Positions 10,830-22,919 are shown, counted from the stretch's first letter. The stretch: DNA of 64,000 bases from Aphrocallistes beatrix (GCA_963281255.1 OY725493.1:2635857-2699856); one strand, 5' to 3'. Made by a program: numbers and translations. The notes: generated by a model not told the origin, from the sequence alone.

Positions 10830-11382
10830 CAACTAATCCTGATCATATGGCAAAAAAGTATTTGAATATTTCATTATTTCACATACAAATTGTACTAAAA
10901 TGGGCCAATTCACGAAGAGGGTTACTAACGGCGTGGGATACATACAGCTAATCGGATCCCAAATTCGAATTAGTCACAGTTCGAATTTGGTTCACACACA
11001 GTTCGAAATTAGTCACAGGTTTAAAAAATGAATTGGATTCTAAAATGTCAGGGCCAATAAGAGGATTCAGAGAGGTTGGGAGCAGCACTCGCATAACAAA
11101 ACACCACTGCCTGTCAATTGTGATGCCACAGCTCTTGCTCCAGTGGAAGAATATCTCATACATAATATTCTATTTAATTAAAAACAAGCTTCAAATTAAA
11201 CAAAGACGTACGTAGATCATTAATAATATCAGCCAGGTTAATTCAAACCATACAATTGTGCAAATTAAATGACTTTTAAAGAGCACATGCAAATCTTGGG
11301 AAACCAAACTAGACATTACGATATGTACAAATAATGCCAAAACTAATTGCGTAAAATAGAGTTGATCTCAAGGGACATAGAA
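10830..11382. other. Intergenic / 3' flank of MFSD12
   Basis: It contains three short copies of the phrase agttcgaa(a)tt with ttagtcacag (about 10962-11020). Nothing else is recognisable. The 3' UTR of the minus-strand MFSD12 gene must lie here. Confidence 0.4.
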
Positions 11383-12819
11383 TTAACTAGTACGGTTAGC
11401 TTTCTTCTCTTTAAATAACCTGAGGAGCACCAAACCGCACAATCCGAAATATGCGACTATCGAGGATACTCCCGGTACGGACACGAGCACGTAGCGGTAG
11501 AAAGGGTTGCAGTAAGAGCAGCAAGCTAGTGCCCCCTCCCCCTTGCAGGGATGCAGCAGCTGGATGATCTGGATGGCGGCTCCATTCGAGAGCTTGTCGG
11601 TGAAGCTCATCGCCCCGTAGACAAATGCGCCAGTCCCAGTATTACTTCCGATGAGGTCTGAAGTCATGGAGAGAGCAGTGACGAGGATAGTAGCCCCTCC
11701 GAGTCCCAAAAAGGCAGAGCCAAGGTAAGCGAGGTTCGCAAAAGGTCCTCTCTGTAGTACCCAGAAAGTCTCCAATGCAGCCCAAATGAACCCGATCCCG
11801 ACGAAATAGGTCAGCTCCCTCCCTAGAAGGAGGTTGATGTACTTCATTAAAGATGTGGCGATGAGACCGAACACATAGATGACGAGCGGCGCGAACGCAA
11901 CACTGAGTTTATTGAGAGAGAGGCTGTCGAGGAGGTAGAGAGATATGTACACCTGTGAGATGTTGACGACTAATCGCGTGCACATGTAAATCAGAGCTAC
12001 AAAATAGAACTCGGGACTCAGGAACCACCGGTACCAAGTCATGGATGGCTGCTTTCCTCCCTCTTCCTGGATTTGAGCTCCGCCCTCAATGGCAGCAGGC
12101 TGGTGCTGAGTGGGTTCTCTCACTCCCACGTGAAATAAAATCGAGAAAACTAGACCAACCACAACAGTGCCCAGTGCTATATCCCTGAAACTGCTGATGT
12201 CGTTTGGCGTCACACCATCTCCGCCAGTGAATCCGAACACAGCCGCCAGGACGAGGAAGATGGAGAGGTTTGCTAGGATGGTGAAGATGTAGCGGATTGA
12301 GTTGAGGGAGACCCTCTCGCTCTTGTTCGAGGTGAGCTCAGGAATGAGAGAGAGGTGCGAAATCTGAACTGACGCCCAGCCAAACTGAAATATAACAATA
12401 AAGAATGAGTAGTAGATTATCTCAAAAGCGAGACTTTTCGTGTTGCTATTAATATCACAGAGGTAGCATTTGCCCCAGATGAAACTGAATGAAAGAAAAA
12501 CACAGATGGTTCCAATCAGATGCCAAATCTTCCGCCTGCCATAGTAGCGGAATTTAGTTCGATCGGAAGCCATTCCAACAATGGGCGTGCTGATAGCGTC
12601 GGCGGTTTGTCCGATCAAGATGAGCAGTCCAGCATAACTGTTGCCCAGTTCAATCACTGCGTGGTAGAAGAGCAGCAAATACGTGAACCATAAACTGGCA
12701 CAGAGGTCGTTGAAAACGTGACCGACACCGTAAGCGAAGAATTCTACCCATTTGGCTACAGGTGTGCGACCAGTTTGCTTTTGAATGAGCGGGGTCTTGA
12801 TGTTGTCTTCCTCAGACAT
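11383..12819 (-). CDS. MFSD12: MFSD12, lysosomal cysteine-transporter family
   Basis: This single uninterrupted frame of 478 codons has about the length of vertebrate MFSD12 (near 480). Family blocks visible from the start are YGVGHVFNDLCASLWFTYLL, then GLLILIGQTADAISTPIVG, YYGRRKIWHLIGTICVFLSF and FIVIFQFGWASVQISHLSL. About twelve hydrophobic segments follow, with a hydrophilic central loop at about residues 232-255. Known members carry cysteine into lysosomes and melanosomes; that role is inferred here from family membership. The first ATG of the frame gives an N-terminus with an acidic start and a dileucine-like PLIQ stretch, which could serve lysosomal sorting. Vertebrate orthologues have many exons, whereas this one has none. 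No stop, frameshift or lost block is seen, so the gene looks functional. Confidence 0.95.
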   Translation of the reverse strand: MSEEDNIKTPLIQKQTGRTPVAKWVEFFAYGVGHVFNDLCASLWFTYLLLFYHAVIELGNSYAGLLILIGQTADAISTPIVGMASDRTKFRYYGRRKIWHLIGTICVFLSFSFIWGKCYLCDINSNTKSLAFEIIYYSFFIVIFQFGWASVQISHLSLIPELTSNKSERVSLNSIRYIFTILANLSIFLVLAAVFGFTGGDGVTPNDISSFRDIALGTVVVGLVFSILFHVGVREPTQHQPAAIEGGAQIQEEGGKQPSMTWYRWFLSPEFYFVALIYMCTRLVVNISQVYISLYLLDSLSLNKLSVAFAPLVIYVFGLIATSLMKYINLLLGRELTYFVGIGFIWAALETFWVLQRGPFANLAYLGSAFLGLGGATILVTALSMTSDLIGSNTGTGAFVYGAMSFTDKLSNGAAIQIIQLLHPCKGEGALACCSYCNPFYRYVLVSVPGVSSIVAYFGLCGLVLLRLFKEKKANRTS

Positions 12820-12900
12820 TCCTCAGGTTGGTTTTATAAAGAATAAAGCTAAAAGGACTGTGAGAAGATAAATTTATATGTATATATATATATACGTATA

Positions 12901-13075
12901 CTATCCGGACAAAAGTATTCGACCACCATGAAAACCTCCATACGAATAGTACTCAAACTGTAATATTCAATTTTTTAATTTAAATCCGTAAACTACACAT
13001 CCGAATTACTCACTTTTCAACACAAATACTCATTCTCCTGTAAAAAAATATCAACCTGCGCCACTTTGTATCACT
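12901..13075. mobile_element. Left-half fragment of MITE family R2
   Basis: Following TA, ctatccggacaaaagtattc opens a stretch that parallels the left half of the complete R2 element at 46039 (the ctcaaactgtaat word, then the fcgaattactca-type word at 13002-13012, then gccactttgt). The right half is missing. A (TA)n tract lies at 12882-12894 upstream. Confidence 0.6.
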
Positions 13076-13079
13076 AATC

Positions 13080-14820
13080 GCCATCATATATAATGGCCGT
13101 GACAAGAGACAAGTAGCATCAGGTATCAAAGGTATATATTGAATGGCGGAAAATTCGTCGCAGAAAATTCGTCGAATGGAAAATTTGTCGCTATCGTATC
13201 TAATGCATAAATAGGAATATAACCGGCATCCTCTGCATTTCCATTTTCGGATTATTTCGAGGCATAGCGGCAAAAAATCAAGACAGACAGGACAAGCTTG
13301 AACCTTCGACCTCTTCATTATATTCCACACCTAAAAGCGTCCATTATTACACATTGTACGTATATGCAACTTAGGTTTCCGGGGACGAGATTTCCGCGGC
13401 GAATTTTCCGTTAACGATATTTTAGAACTCAACGATATTTTTAAACTTTAACGATATTTTAAAACTTTAAAACTATTGAAGCCAATGCTAATTTATATCG
13501 GCGAATGGGAAACCCACTTAATTCGGGAAACTGAAGTACTCGATGTGCTCGATTTTAAATGGAGTCGACTGTAATGAAAGTTAGTAGGCCATGTTAGTTG
13601 TAAACATGTTTCAGTTCCACCGCCGCATCCATATATAGTTCCCGCATATACTGTCATTATCACAATCAACATCGCATTATATTTCGGGTGCAGGGAATTT
13701 ACTCTATTGATTGTATACAGTTGATATACTCGCATTTCAAATGATCTTGACGGTTTTTGAGAATCCAATGCGTTAATAAATGCGTGAGGCCAATTATAGA
13801 TCAAATTATCAACGATATGTTGTCAAATAATGATGTAATGATAATGATTATACCGCCCGCGTCCCTGCTGGAGGTCTTTGTGGAGCTGAAACAAGTTTCT
13901 TCACAGTGGTCTAATGCGTTTGTGTATTCATTAAAATTCTCACAAATTTATAGAAATAACATACTCTTACTCGTTTAAAATTCTAATTTGATTACAAACA
14001 TAAAGTCATATTGCCTGAAACCAATTTACTACCACCTGGATCAAACTTAAAGCACTGAATTCCAAAAAAATTTAATTAAGTGTAGGAGTAATAAGCATGT
14101 TCAAAGTTCAGTGTCTCATGATCTCGTTTCAAATGCTTCAAATAATTGCGAGCACTCATGGCATCATTAGTGCATAATATCAAATTTTATATTTTATAAT
14201 CTTGGATTAATAATGATTAAAATAGGGAAATATGAGAATGAAGTTAGCGAGGTCGAGTAAGATAATAAACAATCGGGATCATATTAGATCCACAACAATA
14301 CCAGCATAGGAAGTTTCTGCTCTTCGATGATATCCCAATCTGAACCTTGTAGGAATTATAGCAAAAATGACTAATATTCATCAATAAAAGTTCTGCACTG
14401 CATGGTGTACTGTTACGAAGCAAGCAATCCCCCGAACTCGTTAATTCGAAACCGTGATATCAGATAGAACAAACTGTGCGAGAATCTAGTATTTTACTGA
14501 AATGATTTTTCTTAATTCTTTTCATTTTTTCAAAATAATTTTCAAAACGCTGGCGAGAAATCGTATCAAAAAGCTTTCGAATTCAATCAGTCTCTAGTAA
14601 TGCCTATTCCTAACTTCACATTATATATTGAAAACTACATTATGCATGATTAAGTGAGCCATTGCGATGGTCAGTTGACATAATGCACATGCGCTATCGT
14701 CATTTTGCGAGGTATTAAAAACTACTATTCGCATGCGAATAAGCTACTATTCGCATATGCGAATAAATTACAATTATGGATCATATCAAGAAAATGTCAC
14801 AAAAATTTTGGACCCCCACA
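13080..14820. other. Long non-coding stretch
   Basis: Only short chance frames occur. 13372-13460 contains three copies of aacgatattttxxaac-like words and the phrase ccggggacgagatttccgcg, which resembles the ends of the element at 25471-25703. No gene is supported. Confidence 0.4.
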
Positions 14821-14824
14821 GAAT

Positions 14825-15290
14825 GACATAGGCGTAGGCTCCGGTCGGGTTGGTAGGGCCTTTGCCTTACATGAATTAACCAAAGGCTATTACCTTCTAT
14901 TAGCTATGATACGATTTGTCCAAAATGGCCCTACCAATCATGCAAATCTAAAGGCCCCACCCAATCCTCATTCCGAGTCTACGGCCCCAAGCTTAAGGTG
15001 ATAAATAGTCATGGGAGAACAAAATAGTGTTGGAATCTGGGAAGTATGCCTAAATTTGTGCTTGAGTTTTCAGTTGCCCACCCAATCAGATTCGATGCCT
15101 CGCTGATGCCCACCCTGTCGTAGCCCGCAGCGCCGACCCTGGCCATAGCCCTACCAATAATTTGTCGAAGGCCATTATCTTCTATTAGGCATAATACGAT
15201 TTGTCCAAAATAGCTCTACCAATCCTGAGTCCTAGCCCAAAGGCCCTACCAATCCTCACCCCGAGTCTACGGCCCTGACGTAATCATGAC
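14825..15290. repeat. Direct duplication of a ~135-bp module
   Basis: About 14855-14990 and 15142-15278 are direct copies sharing accttctattagctatgata / atcttctattaggcataata, cgatttgtccaaaatgg, and ccgagtctacggcccc. The first copy is preceded by cataggcgtaggctccgg, a phrase also seen at 37269 before another repeat. The cause is probably a transposable element; no boundaries were established. Confidence 0.6.
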
Positions 15291-15299
15291 TAGAGTCAC

Positions 15300-16320
15300 T
15301 ATTAGTCACAGAGAGCATTTGTTTACTGTACTAATGACAACTAAAAAGCCTTCCATACACGCCACCCATTCCGTTCTTGGCGGGACATCCCGATTTTACA
15401 ATATTCCATTGAACAAATTTTTATAGAGGTCACCTGTACATTCCATCCGCTTAAAAATTGTCCCGTGGTCGACTTTCCTATTACAATTGACCTCTGTATA
15501 ATGATGGTCCATATATTTTAGAGGATAATACTGAAATATTAGTTCCGAGGGGGGTCCAAATATTACGAAATATATGGACCAGGGGAACCATTCTGGGGGT
15601 GTCTATTTTTCGTGTAACAGTTCCTTGAATCTGGTTCATAATTGTTGCTTATTTCGCATGTGAATAGTAATTTTCAATATATGCATTTTGCACATGAGAA
15701 CTATGACCGATAGGATTCGTGTCAAAAAGGAACACTAGGCTGCTAACCATGGGCGTAGCGGGAGGAGCATGACTCCCCAAAATGTTTAATTAATTAAAAA
15801 GTCACTATGTAGGGAACATACAATCTAGAAAATGCTGATTTATTGTTGAGGACGACTTTGCATTTGAAGCCTCCAATACAATACCTGTGAATATGGAAAT
15901 CACACCTATTATTGGCGCCGATTCGATAATATATATTCTGATTTAACGTGTCAAAAATTTTACCTAGATTTTCTCAAGCTGTAAAAGCGGTCTCAGAACA
16001 GATTGAAAGATTGAAAGAATCATGAAAAGTTTATTAACATAATCGAATGACAAAGATCCAAAAACAGATTCCAATGCTCGGGCCCTGCTGACAGCAATAT
16101 GCGATTCTCAATTTTTGTTTGGACTATGTTTATAAAAGTAATTCTAATTCTAACGCAAGTAATCTGAGAAGATTCTTGATCTCACGAAATAATGCTTAAT
16201 GCTGCTCTTACCATCGAGACAGTGCGTAGCTACCGACTTGAAGAGAGATTTGAAAACGCATGGGAGATCTCTATCCAAATGAGTGTGAGAATTAAAAAAT
16301 GGCTTGCAGATAGGAGGGGG
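15300..16320. other. Non-coding stretch
   Basis: No gene or clear repeat family was recognised. A hAT-like word gggcgtagcgggaggagc occurs at 15751-15768 without a partner. Confidence 0.35.
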
Positions 16321-16324
16321 GCGC

Positions 16325-16695
16325 TGCATTAGTGCGAATTTGGAGAGTTGGCATTAGTTCTACTCTACTTTTGGAGGGTTGTCATTAGTTCTACTCTACT
16401 TTTGGAGGGTTGTCATTAGTTCTACTCTACTTTTGAGAGGGTTGTCATTAGTTCTACTCGATTTTATTGAGAGTAGACATTCGCTAACGGAAATATGGTT
16501 GCGGAGAATATAATCGCAGACAGTGAAAGTAGGCATTTTAATTTTGTGAGGTTTGGAAGCATAACAATGAGTAAATATCAAGAATTGGTCATTTAGAACT
16601 AATGCCAACTCTCTAAAACTCGAGTAGAACTAATGCCAACTCTAAAACTCGAGTAGAACTAATGCCAACTCTAGAAATTCGCACTAATGCATGCA
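16325..16695. mobile_element. Foldback element with inverted tandem arrays
   Basis: The left arm is a tandem array of ~30-bp units containing ggttgtcattagttctact (four units, about 16348-16460). The right arm has three inverse units (agtagaactaatgccaactc) at about 16590-16672. The outermost ends are inverted: gcattagtgcgaattt (left) and aaattcgcactaatgc (right, about 16675-16690). The centre is unique sequence. It has the same architecture as the element at 5502-6032 but an unrelated sequence. Confidence 0.75.
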
Positions 16696-17025
16696 CCTCG
16701 ATAGGAGCCATCTTCATTCAAGGAAGCTAGAGTACTATAGATTAAGAAACCAGAACAAGGACAACCAATGACCGTGAAGGAGTATATGATTTACAATTAT
16801 TTCGTCACTCGACAATGTTTTAATAGAGCTGGAGTTCAGATTCCCGGAACGATCAGGGAGTACTCTGCAACCTTTGTGATCTAGTCATAACAGATCATCC
16901 AAGTGAGGAGAGCTTTAATTCGTATCAAAATACGATAATATGGACAGGGATTCTCGTTGCTGAACATGAGATGTTCAGACATGACATAAAGGAGCGTAAA
17001 CTATATAACTCACTGCTACTGATAA

Positions 17026-17226
17026 ATGATTTTCTGCCAGAATATTCTAAAGTTGTACATTGTTGAGTGTAATCCTACAACTTCATGCTCAGCAGAGCGA
17101 TCATTCAGTGCTCTTAGACTGAAAACTTATTTACGAAGTACGATGGGACAGGAAGGCTTAAGTCACCTGGCTTTGATTTCTATCTTACGGATGAATGCTA
17201 ATTCAGTAATTCAAAACTATATTTAG
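17026..17226 (+). pseudogene. hAT transposase C-terminal dimerisation fragment
   Basis: A 66-codon frame contains NPTTSCSAERSFSALRLKTY and TMGQEGLSHLALI, the conserved C-terminal block of hAT-family transposases (the region involved in dimerisation). Upstream (16730-17025) there are decayed, stop-ridden fragments in the same orientation. There is no BED finger and no catalytic core, so this is a transposon relic. Confidence 0.8.
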
Positions 17227-17259
17227 AAGATTATCAATGTTTTTGTGACTGACCAACTC

Positions 17260-17990
17260 CTTCAGTCTCGTCGCCTAATGAGGAGGTGACGAGTTCGGTG
17301 TAGAGGTGTGTCAGTGTGTAGCTGTCACGTCGTCAGACCCGCGGACAAGGGCGGCGAACAGAGATGCATTGAAAGGAATGAGTGAAAGTTGATTCACTTC
17401 ATCATGCAGGTAGAGAAGTCGCTTCAATTGTCTCAGTTTGGTTTCATCAGTTAGTTGAAGTGTGAAGTTTTTATCTCGATTCTCAGGCGAGAATCCCAGC
17501 ACCTGGTACTATACATCGATGAGGAAGCTGTAGGAGGAGGGCATCACGGTGGAGGCACCGGGCCTAGTGGTTAACAGGATGCTGGATTGGGTCAGCGCTC
17601 TGCGAGTGAGGAGGAGGAAGAGTAGCGATTCGTGGAATGGTACCTTTTTGGTGAACTCGTCGAGGCCGTCGATTATGAGTAGAAGTCGGTCGCCGTCCGA
17701 TTCAGCGAGATGCTTTGAGAGTTCTGTGGTCCAGCTGGGACCGACTGGCATTGAGAGGCAAAGCCACTTCTGTTTAAAATCGCAATTCACTGATTGGCTG
17801 GCCTTATCTCGAGATGTTTCCATGTCTCGGCAAGGGGTTGAAAGGGAATACGTAACTGAGGAAGTTCTATGGCGGTACAGGAAACTGTTCCCACTGCTGG
17901 GTTCCCTATGATGCACCACATTTCAGGTCTGGAAGGATTGTATTGTCTGAGTTCTTCACTGAAGTTACAGGTTCGATGTCAATCTCTTTG
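17260..17990 (-). pseudogene. NACHT-domain (NLR) pseudogene, copy 1
   Basis: The frame 17919-17509 contains a degenerate P-loop (REPSSGNSF in place of GxPxxGKS, so the nucleotide-binding Lys is Asn), an intact Walker B block RLLLIIDGLDEF and the sensor-like SILLTTRPGA. After a break, 17502-17311 continues with LSLIPFNASLFAALVRGSD and, beyond its end, a TLTHLYTELV stretch. This is the winged-helix/superhelical end of NACHT ATPases in NLR immune receptors. There is no LRR on this strand downstream. Frameshifts and the lost P-loop Lys mean it is not functional. It lies head to head with the plus-strand copy starting near 18190. Confidence 0.8.
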
Positions 17991-18189
17991 TTGGCAATCT
18001 GTCTTATGTAGGCTATGTCATTGTCTCATTGTTGTTTTTCTGATTTTACAAATACTTATTACAATGATTTACACTACTAATTAATTTCAATAATACTGAC
18101 AATAATTCGCAATTATTATAATTATACGTATAATGTCCCTTACGCTTATGCGACCTACCGTATCCCTCCCCTAGCCAGTTAAATAGATA

Positions 18190-20650
18190 ATGACTTGGAA
18201 TTTTTCTAAAAAATCTCATCTGCTGAACATCGGTATTACGATACTCAAGCAGGAACCGAGAAGTGTGAAACTGGAAGATGAAACAACGTACAACGAGATT
18301 GAATATTTAAGGAAAATTGCGAATAAAGAGGTTGAAGTTGGTCCGATAAACTTCACTGAGGAACTGGAATCCTGTGGCCGGACCGCGTTTCATTGGAATC
18401 TCGGTAGCGGGAAAACATTCCTATGCAACCGAACTGCACTGAGATTCGGAAATAATGGAGTATCCAGATTCTCCTATTCTCTGTGCATCCCCTGCCGGAA
18501 ACAAGAGTGGTACGAGATGTCTTCACGTGTGGACTCAGGTTTCCCAATTACCACCGAATTCATTTGTCAATGGCTTTGCCTCGGTCTACCTGTCGGTCCC
18601 AGTTGGACGACTTAACTGGCGAAGCACATCGCGAAGACAGACGGAGAGGGACTGCTACTGATCAGAAACAGTTTGGATGAGTTCACTAAAGATGTCCCCT
18701 TCAACAAACTCTTCTCTTCCTTCTAACCAGACAGACTCTGACACGGTCCTTCATCCTACTGACCAGCAGGCCTGGCGCCTGGACAGATGTATCAACTTCA
18801 ACCACCTCCACATCTCCACCTTTTTCCAGGTGAGATTTACTCCTGCACAGAGGGGCCTGTAATTCGAGAAACAATTTGAGGATACTTCACTGTTAGAGTG
18901 GTGCACTGGTCTCTCAACGATGAAATGAAACAGCTGTCTCTGATACCAGTTAACGCGTCCCTGTTCGCTGCCCTGCTCAAAAGTGATGACTGTGCTCACA
19001 TCCACACACTGACACAACTCTACTCGAGCTAACACTGTATCTGATACGGCGACAGCTGGATCGAATGGGCTTCGATTAATTAAAGCAAGTGGACGAAATC
19101 TGTGAGCTGGATAGCGGCGTTGTGGAATGTCTGCTGATCGGTTCTATCGCATACGAGGGCGTGGCCATGAGGGAGATGATCTCCGATAAAAAGGTTCCAC
19201 TGACTACAAATTGGAAGTGTGAAAATGACTAGCCACTATCTGGTTCTCGTGCATGAGTACGCGAGAGAGGAGAAAATGGGTCACTTCACGAAGGTGTGGT
19301 CATTTGCTCATCTGACCATTCAAGATTTCATTGGCGCCATTTGACTTCGTAGCACGAAATGGCACAACCAATGTCTGCCCGTGAGATTCATTGTGCATAC
19401 GGACGACGTGTTCTCGCAGTTCCGGATGGTGATGAGGTTCCTGTGTGGACTATTCTCCTCTATACGTGACACCTCACCCTGTTCCCACATACCAACTTCA
19501 ACTCAGATTTCAAAGTAATGATTTTTTCAATTTCACAGGCTGAATGAATTCACAGAAAAGTTTCTCCAGCTGAACGCCATGTTACGTGAACCGAAATCCG
19601 AATCCATTCCGAAATATTCAACGCGTGCAGACGTTTTCTGCCTAGATCAGTCTGTTTGTACTTTGAGAGTGCAGTGACCCCCAACGAGTGGATTTCTCGA
19701 ATCCCTGCCACTTAACTACAGCCACTTCATCTATGTGGAGTTAAATGCGTCATCCGGGAACAACTCTTTGATCTATTAGAGTCCGTTGAACAATGCTTTG
19801 TGAATTGTGTAGCTTTGAATTTACCCGGGAACTCTAACACAAAAGTTCTCTGTTATGCGAATGCAATCAAACGCACTCTACTGTCTAATAGCACTAAGCT
19901 AAGTTTAGACCTGAGGCATAGTGAGCTAACTGAAACAAACATTTAAAGCCTTATTCTCCTCCTCAACCAATCATATTCTATCAGGCCTGAGTTTATATAA
20001 GATTAATTCCCTCCTGGCACTTACAGTCTGCTGACCAATCAGATATCGACTTGTCAGAACTTAGAATATAGTCACATTAACAACTCTGAAAGTGAAGTTC
20101 TATTTTCAGCTCTTTCCTCTCCCACACACATCAATGGGTTCTCATTGAATACCATCAACAGCTGTTTTCTCTGCTGCCTACACTCTCTAACTCCTCTCAG
20201 ACAGTCTGCTACAACTGCTGCACTCAAATAGACACTCAATCAGAGTATTGGAATTGCGGAATTTAGAGATGATTGGATTCAGCAGTTTAGATGGATTTCT
20301 CCGTTGTTTGCAGTTCTGTACTAACTTGTAGTTGTTTATATTATGATATTCTCATAAAAGTTGTGATGAAGTCACTCTCAGGTGCTCGACACTTCACAGT
20401 CTCACCTCTTTATTATCTTTAGAGTTCTACGATGTCTCCCTATCTGACTCAGGAATGTTGAGTCTGTGTAGAGGGCTTCTCTTCCATCTTACCGTTAAAT
20501 AGTTGTATGCATTCAACTGTGAACTGAGTTCAAATTCCTGCCAACCTCTCAGAAATCTGATTCCTATCCTGATACAGCTGAAGTACCTGAGGGTGAATGG
20601 ACTCTCCAACCAGAAACTGAACCTATCGAACTCCTCAGGCTAACAGTTGA
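18190..20650 (+). pseudogene. NACHT-LRR (NLR) pseudogene, copy 2
   Basis: The frame at 18190-18615 carries an intact-looking P-loop (LGSGKTFLCNR). Further plus-strand pieces in shifting frames match copy 1: LGLPVGPSWTT, SLDEFTKDVPFNK and QLSLIPVNASLFAALLKSDD, then the HTLTQLYS tail near 19010. After 19550 come leucine-rich fragments such as IKRTLLSNSTKLSLDLRHSE (about 19867-19926) and RVLELRNLEMIGFSSLDGFL (about 20241-20302). These read as LRRs broken by stops. Many frameshifts throughout make it a decayed NLR. Human-style effector domains (CARD, DEATH) were not seen. Confidence 0.75.
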
Positions 20651-20659
20651 TCAGCATGC

Positions 20660-21990
20660 TATGGAGCATAATATCCATTAGGTAATAATAATAAGTAAAT
20701 TTGGAATATGTAACTGGCGTCAGTTCGTTATCTCACTTCACAACACTAGCTATTGACTAGCTTAATGGTTCGTTTCAGTTTCCTCGTAATTGCCAATTTT
20801 CCTATTTCTGTCGAATTACTAGTTAGAATGCGGCTTTCTATTAGGAGAACTCCACTGCACTTTAGCCGCATTTGTCACATATTCTCTATTTCGATTATTT
20901 TAACACGTCCGCTTTTGAATTTTTCAATGAATTGGAGCTCCCAATTAACCGAAATTGTGTTTCTGTCTATGTAGGTCCTAGAGACTGTGGATACTGATAA
21001 CTCACTATTCTCGTGCTGTTAAACAAGTCTGTATTTGATTTTTAATTTCTCAAACCTGACCTTATTTCCCTTTCATTGATAGAAAATAACTAATGTCTCC
21101 AAATTTTGAATAATTACACGATTTGTATATAAATTTCTTAAAACTAACTTCCAGGGACCTCTCTATTCTAAATAATTTATTTTTGCATTTTAGTGGAATT
21201 GAGTGCTTTTTACTGATGATTAATTTGTTGTTTATTTTTCTAGACAAACATTTACGTGACCTCCTGTGCTGATCTTCTTGTCTCAGACATATTTCCATTC
21301 CTATTTCCCCATTGAATCTCTAATAGAGCTCGATTGACTTTACATTTTTATTTGTGTTGTTGTTGACTTTTGAATTAAACAACTTTATGAGTCTAATTGT
21401 ATTGCTAACACTTGTCGGGTAATTAAATCTCTGATCTCAGAAATCGCTGAGATCCTTGAAATAGCGGACATACGAATCGCATCTTTGAATGTTCAAATTA
21501 TTTTAGTTCAGCTCCTAGTATTTGAGATGTTCTATGGCATGAATGGCGTGTAGTGTGTCTGTATACAAATTCGCACAAACATCCTTTTTTGGTGATTTGT
21601 AGCTTGGTTGGTGATTTGTAGCTTGAATCTTCACACCTTTCGACATGTGTCAAATTGTATTAGCCAATCACATTTTCATAGTGGTCCAGTGGTGTTGATA
21701 GTATACCTTCCATATAAGGTCATCACTAATAATATTATCTCTAAATACCTGGGTGTGTAGGGGGAACTCTAGTGAGTATTTTCTAATCTTTCCATTCTAT
21801 TGTTTAGCCTTTGGGTGATGATAAGAGTATCTGTTGTATAGAACTTGTAAATAAAAAATTGTCTATGTGTATATGTTACTCAACAAGAAAGAAATGAAAA
21901 CTAATATTAAATAATGGGTTCTAATTATTGCACTTAACAAATTTAGATAAATGTTAAATGAAATTTAGTTTTAGAAGGCAGCGTTGAAGC
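20660..21990. other. Intergenic stretch, nothing recognised
   Basis: It is AT-rich with only chance frames. It may contain more decayed LRR sequence near its left edge. Confidence 0.35.
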
Positions 21991-21999
21991 CAAAAGTCT

Positions 22000-22916
22000 T
22001 CTCTTCACTTCTATAGCACATCCCTTAAGTAAGTGCAGTTGTACCTCTTCAGAACCTTCTCGTTACCCATACAAATCAGATTCAAGAGTGCGATACTGGA
22101 ACAAGCGTGTCCGAATGCTGATGAGTTGTACATTGTCTGCTAACCCCAAATACTGACGAACATGTACCAACAGGTGACCTTTGTTCCATCCCTCAGCATT
22201 CAGCATTCATTATCTCACGTATAATGCTCGTCCATGATCCCATTTGGTCGCTTAGGTAGCGTCCAGTAGGTTCTTCATACATTAATCCTAACGTCTCGAT
22301 TCACTCAAAGAGCTAATATATTGCACCACTCTCAGTACACGTTCCGGATATTGGTTCATTGCGATGGGGAAATCTCTCAGATTGACAAATATCCTCGATT
22401 TGGGAGAAAGTTGCTGCTTACTCCACTCAATCCTTCGAAACAGAAGTTGACACACTTCCTCAACGATCGACTCTTTTGTCCAATCTATCCTATGATCAGC
22501 CAGGTCAATCTCAATGATAGGATTGCGTAGTTTGAGTTCTTTCATCTTGAGAAGGGTAGTCGGGACTGTCTCGGCAATGATAGTTCCATTTTCGTTAGAT
22601 CATCCATGAAGTCACAGAAGGCAAAAAGTCTAGTCGCATCTTCCCCTCACTGGAGCAATTGTTTGACAAATTCATCATCTACACGCTCCTCATCTGAAAA
22701 GGCAGCTACTGCAATGTTTTCATAGCCACACTTTTTACCTCTTTGAAAAATTATCCATTTGTGTGGTTCTGCACATCTATTGTCTAGTAACATACTACCA
22801 CTTATTCCATTGTATTCTTTTGAATCATCCTGATAAAAAATAAAAACACCAAACTGAATTTCATTACTACATGTATAATTTAATCTTTCGGCAGAAATAT
22901 TCATATAGGGTAACAC
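22000..22916 (-). pseudogene. Pyruvate-carboxyltransferase-like (HMGL-like) pseudogene
   Basis: Minus-strand pieces in several frames read in order. 22916-22647 has a globular region with FSDEERVDDEFVKQLLQ. 22545-22288 has SRIFVNLRDFPIAMNQYPER and VLRVVQYISSLSESRR. Beyond its stop, another frame gives GLMYEEPTGRYLSDQ, then GWNKGHLLVHVRQYLGLAD, then FGHACSSIALLNLICMGNEK near 22090. The order NLRDFP.., GL.YEEPTG.., H.H...GLAD, and GHACS resembles animal proteins with a pyruvate carboxyltransferase/HMGL-like barrel. At least three frameshifts or stops are needed, so it is a pseudogene. The family call rests on motif memory and is moderate. Confidence 0.5.
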
Positions 22917-22919
22917 ATA

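Noticed and set aside
13010-13330. 106-codon minus frame rich in Cys and Arg
   Set aside because: No recognisable domain and no homologous frame nearby; consistent with chance in AT-rich DNA next to an R2 fragment.
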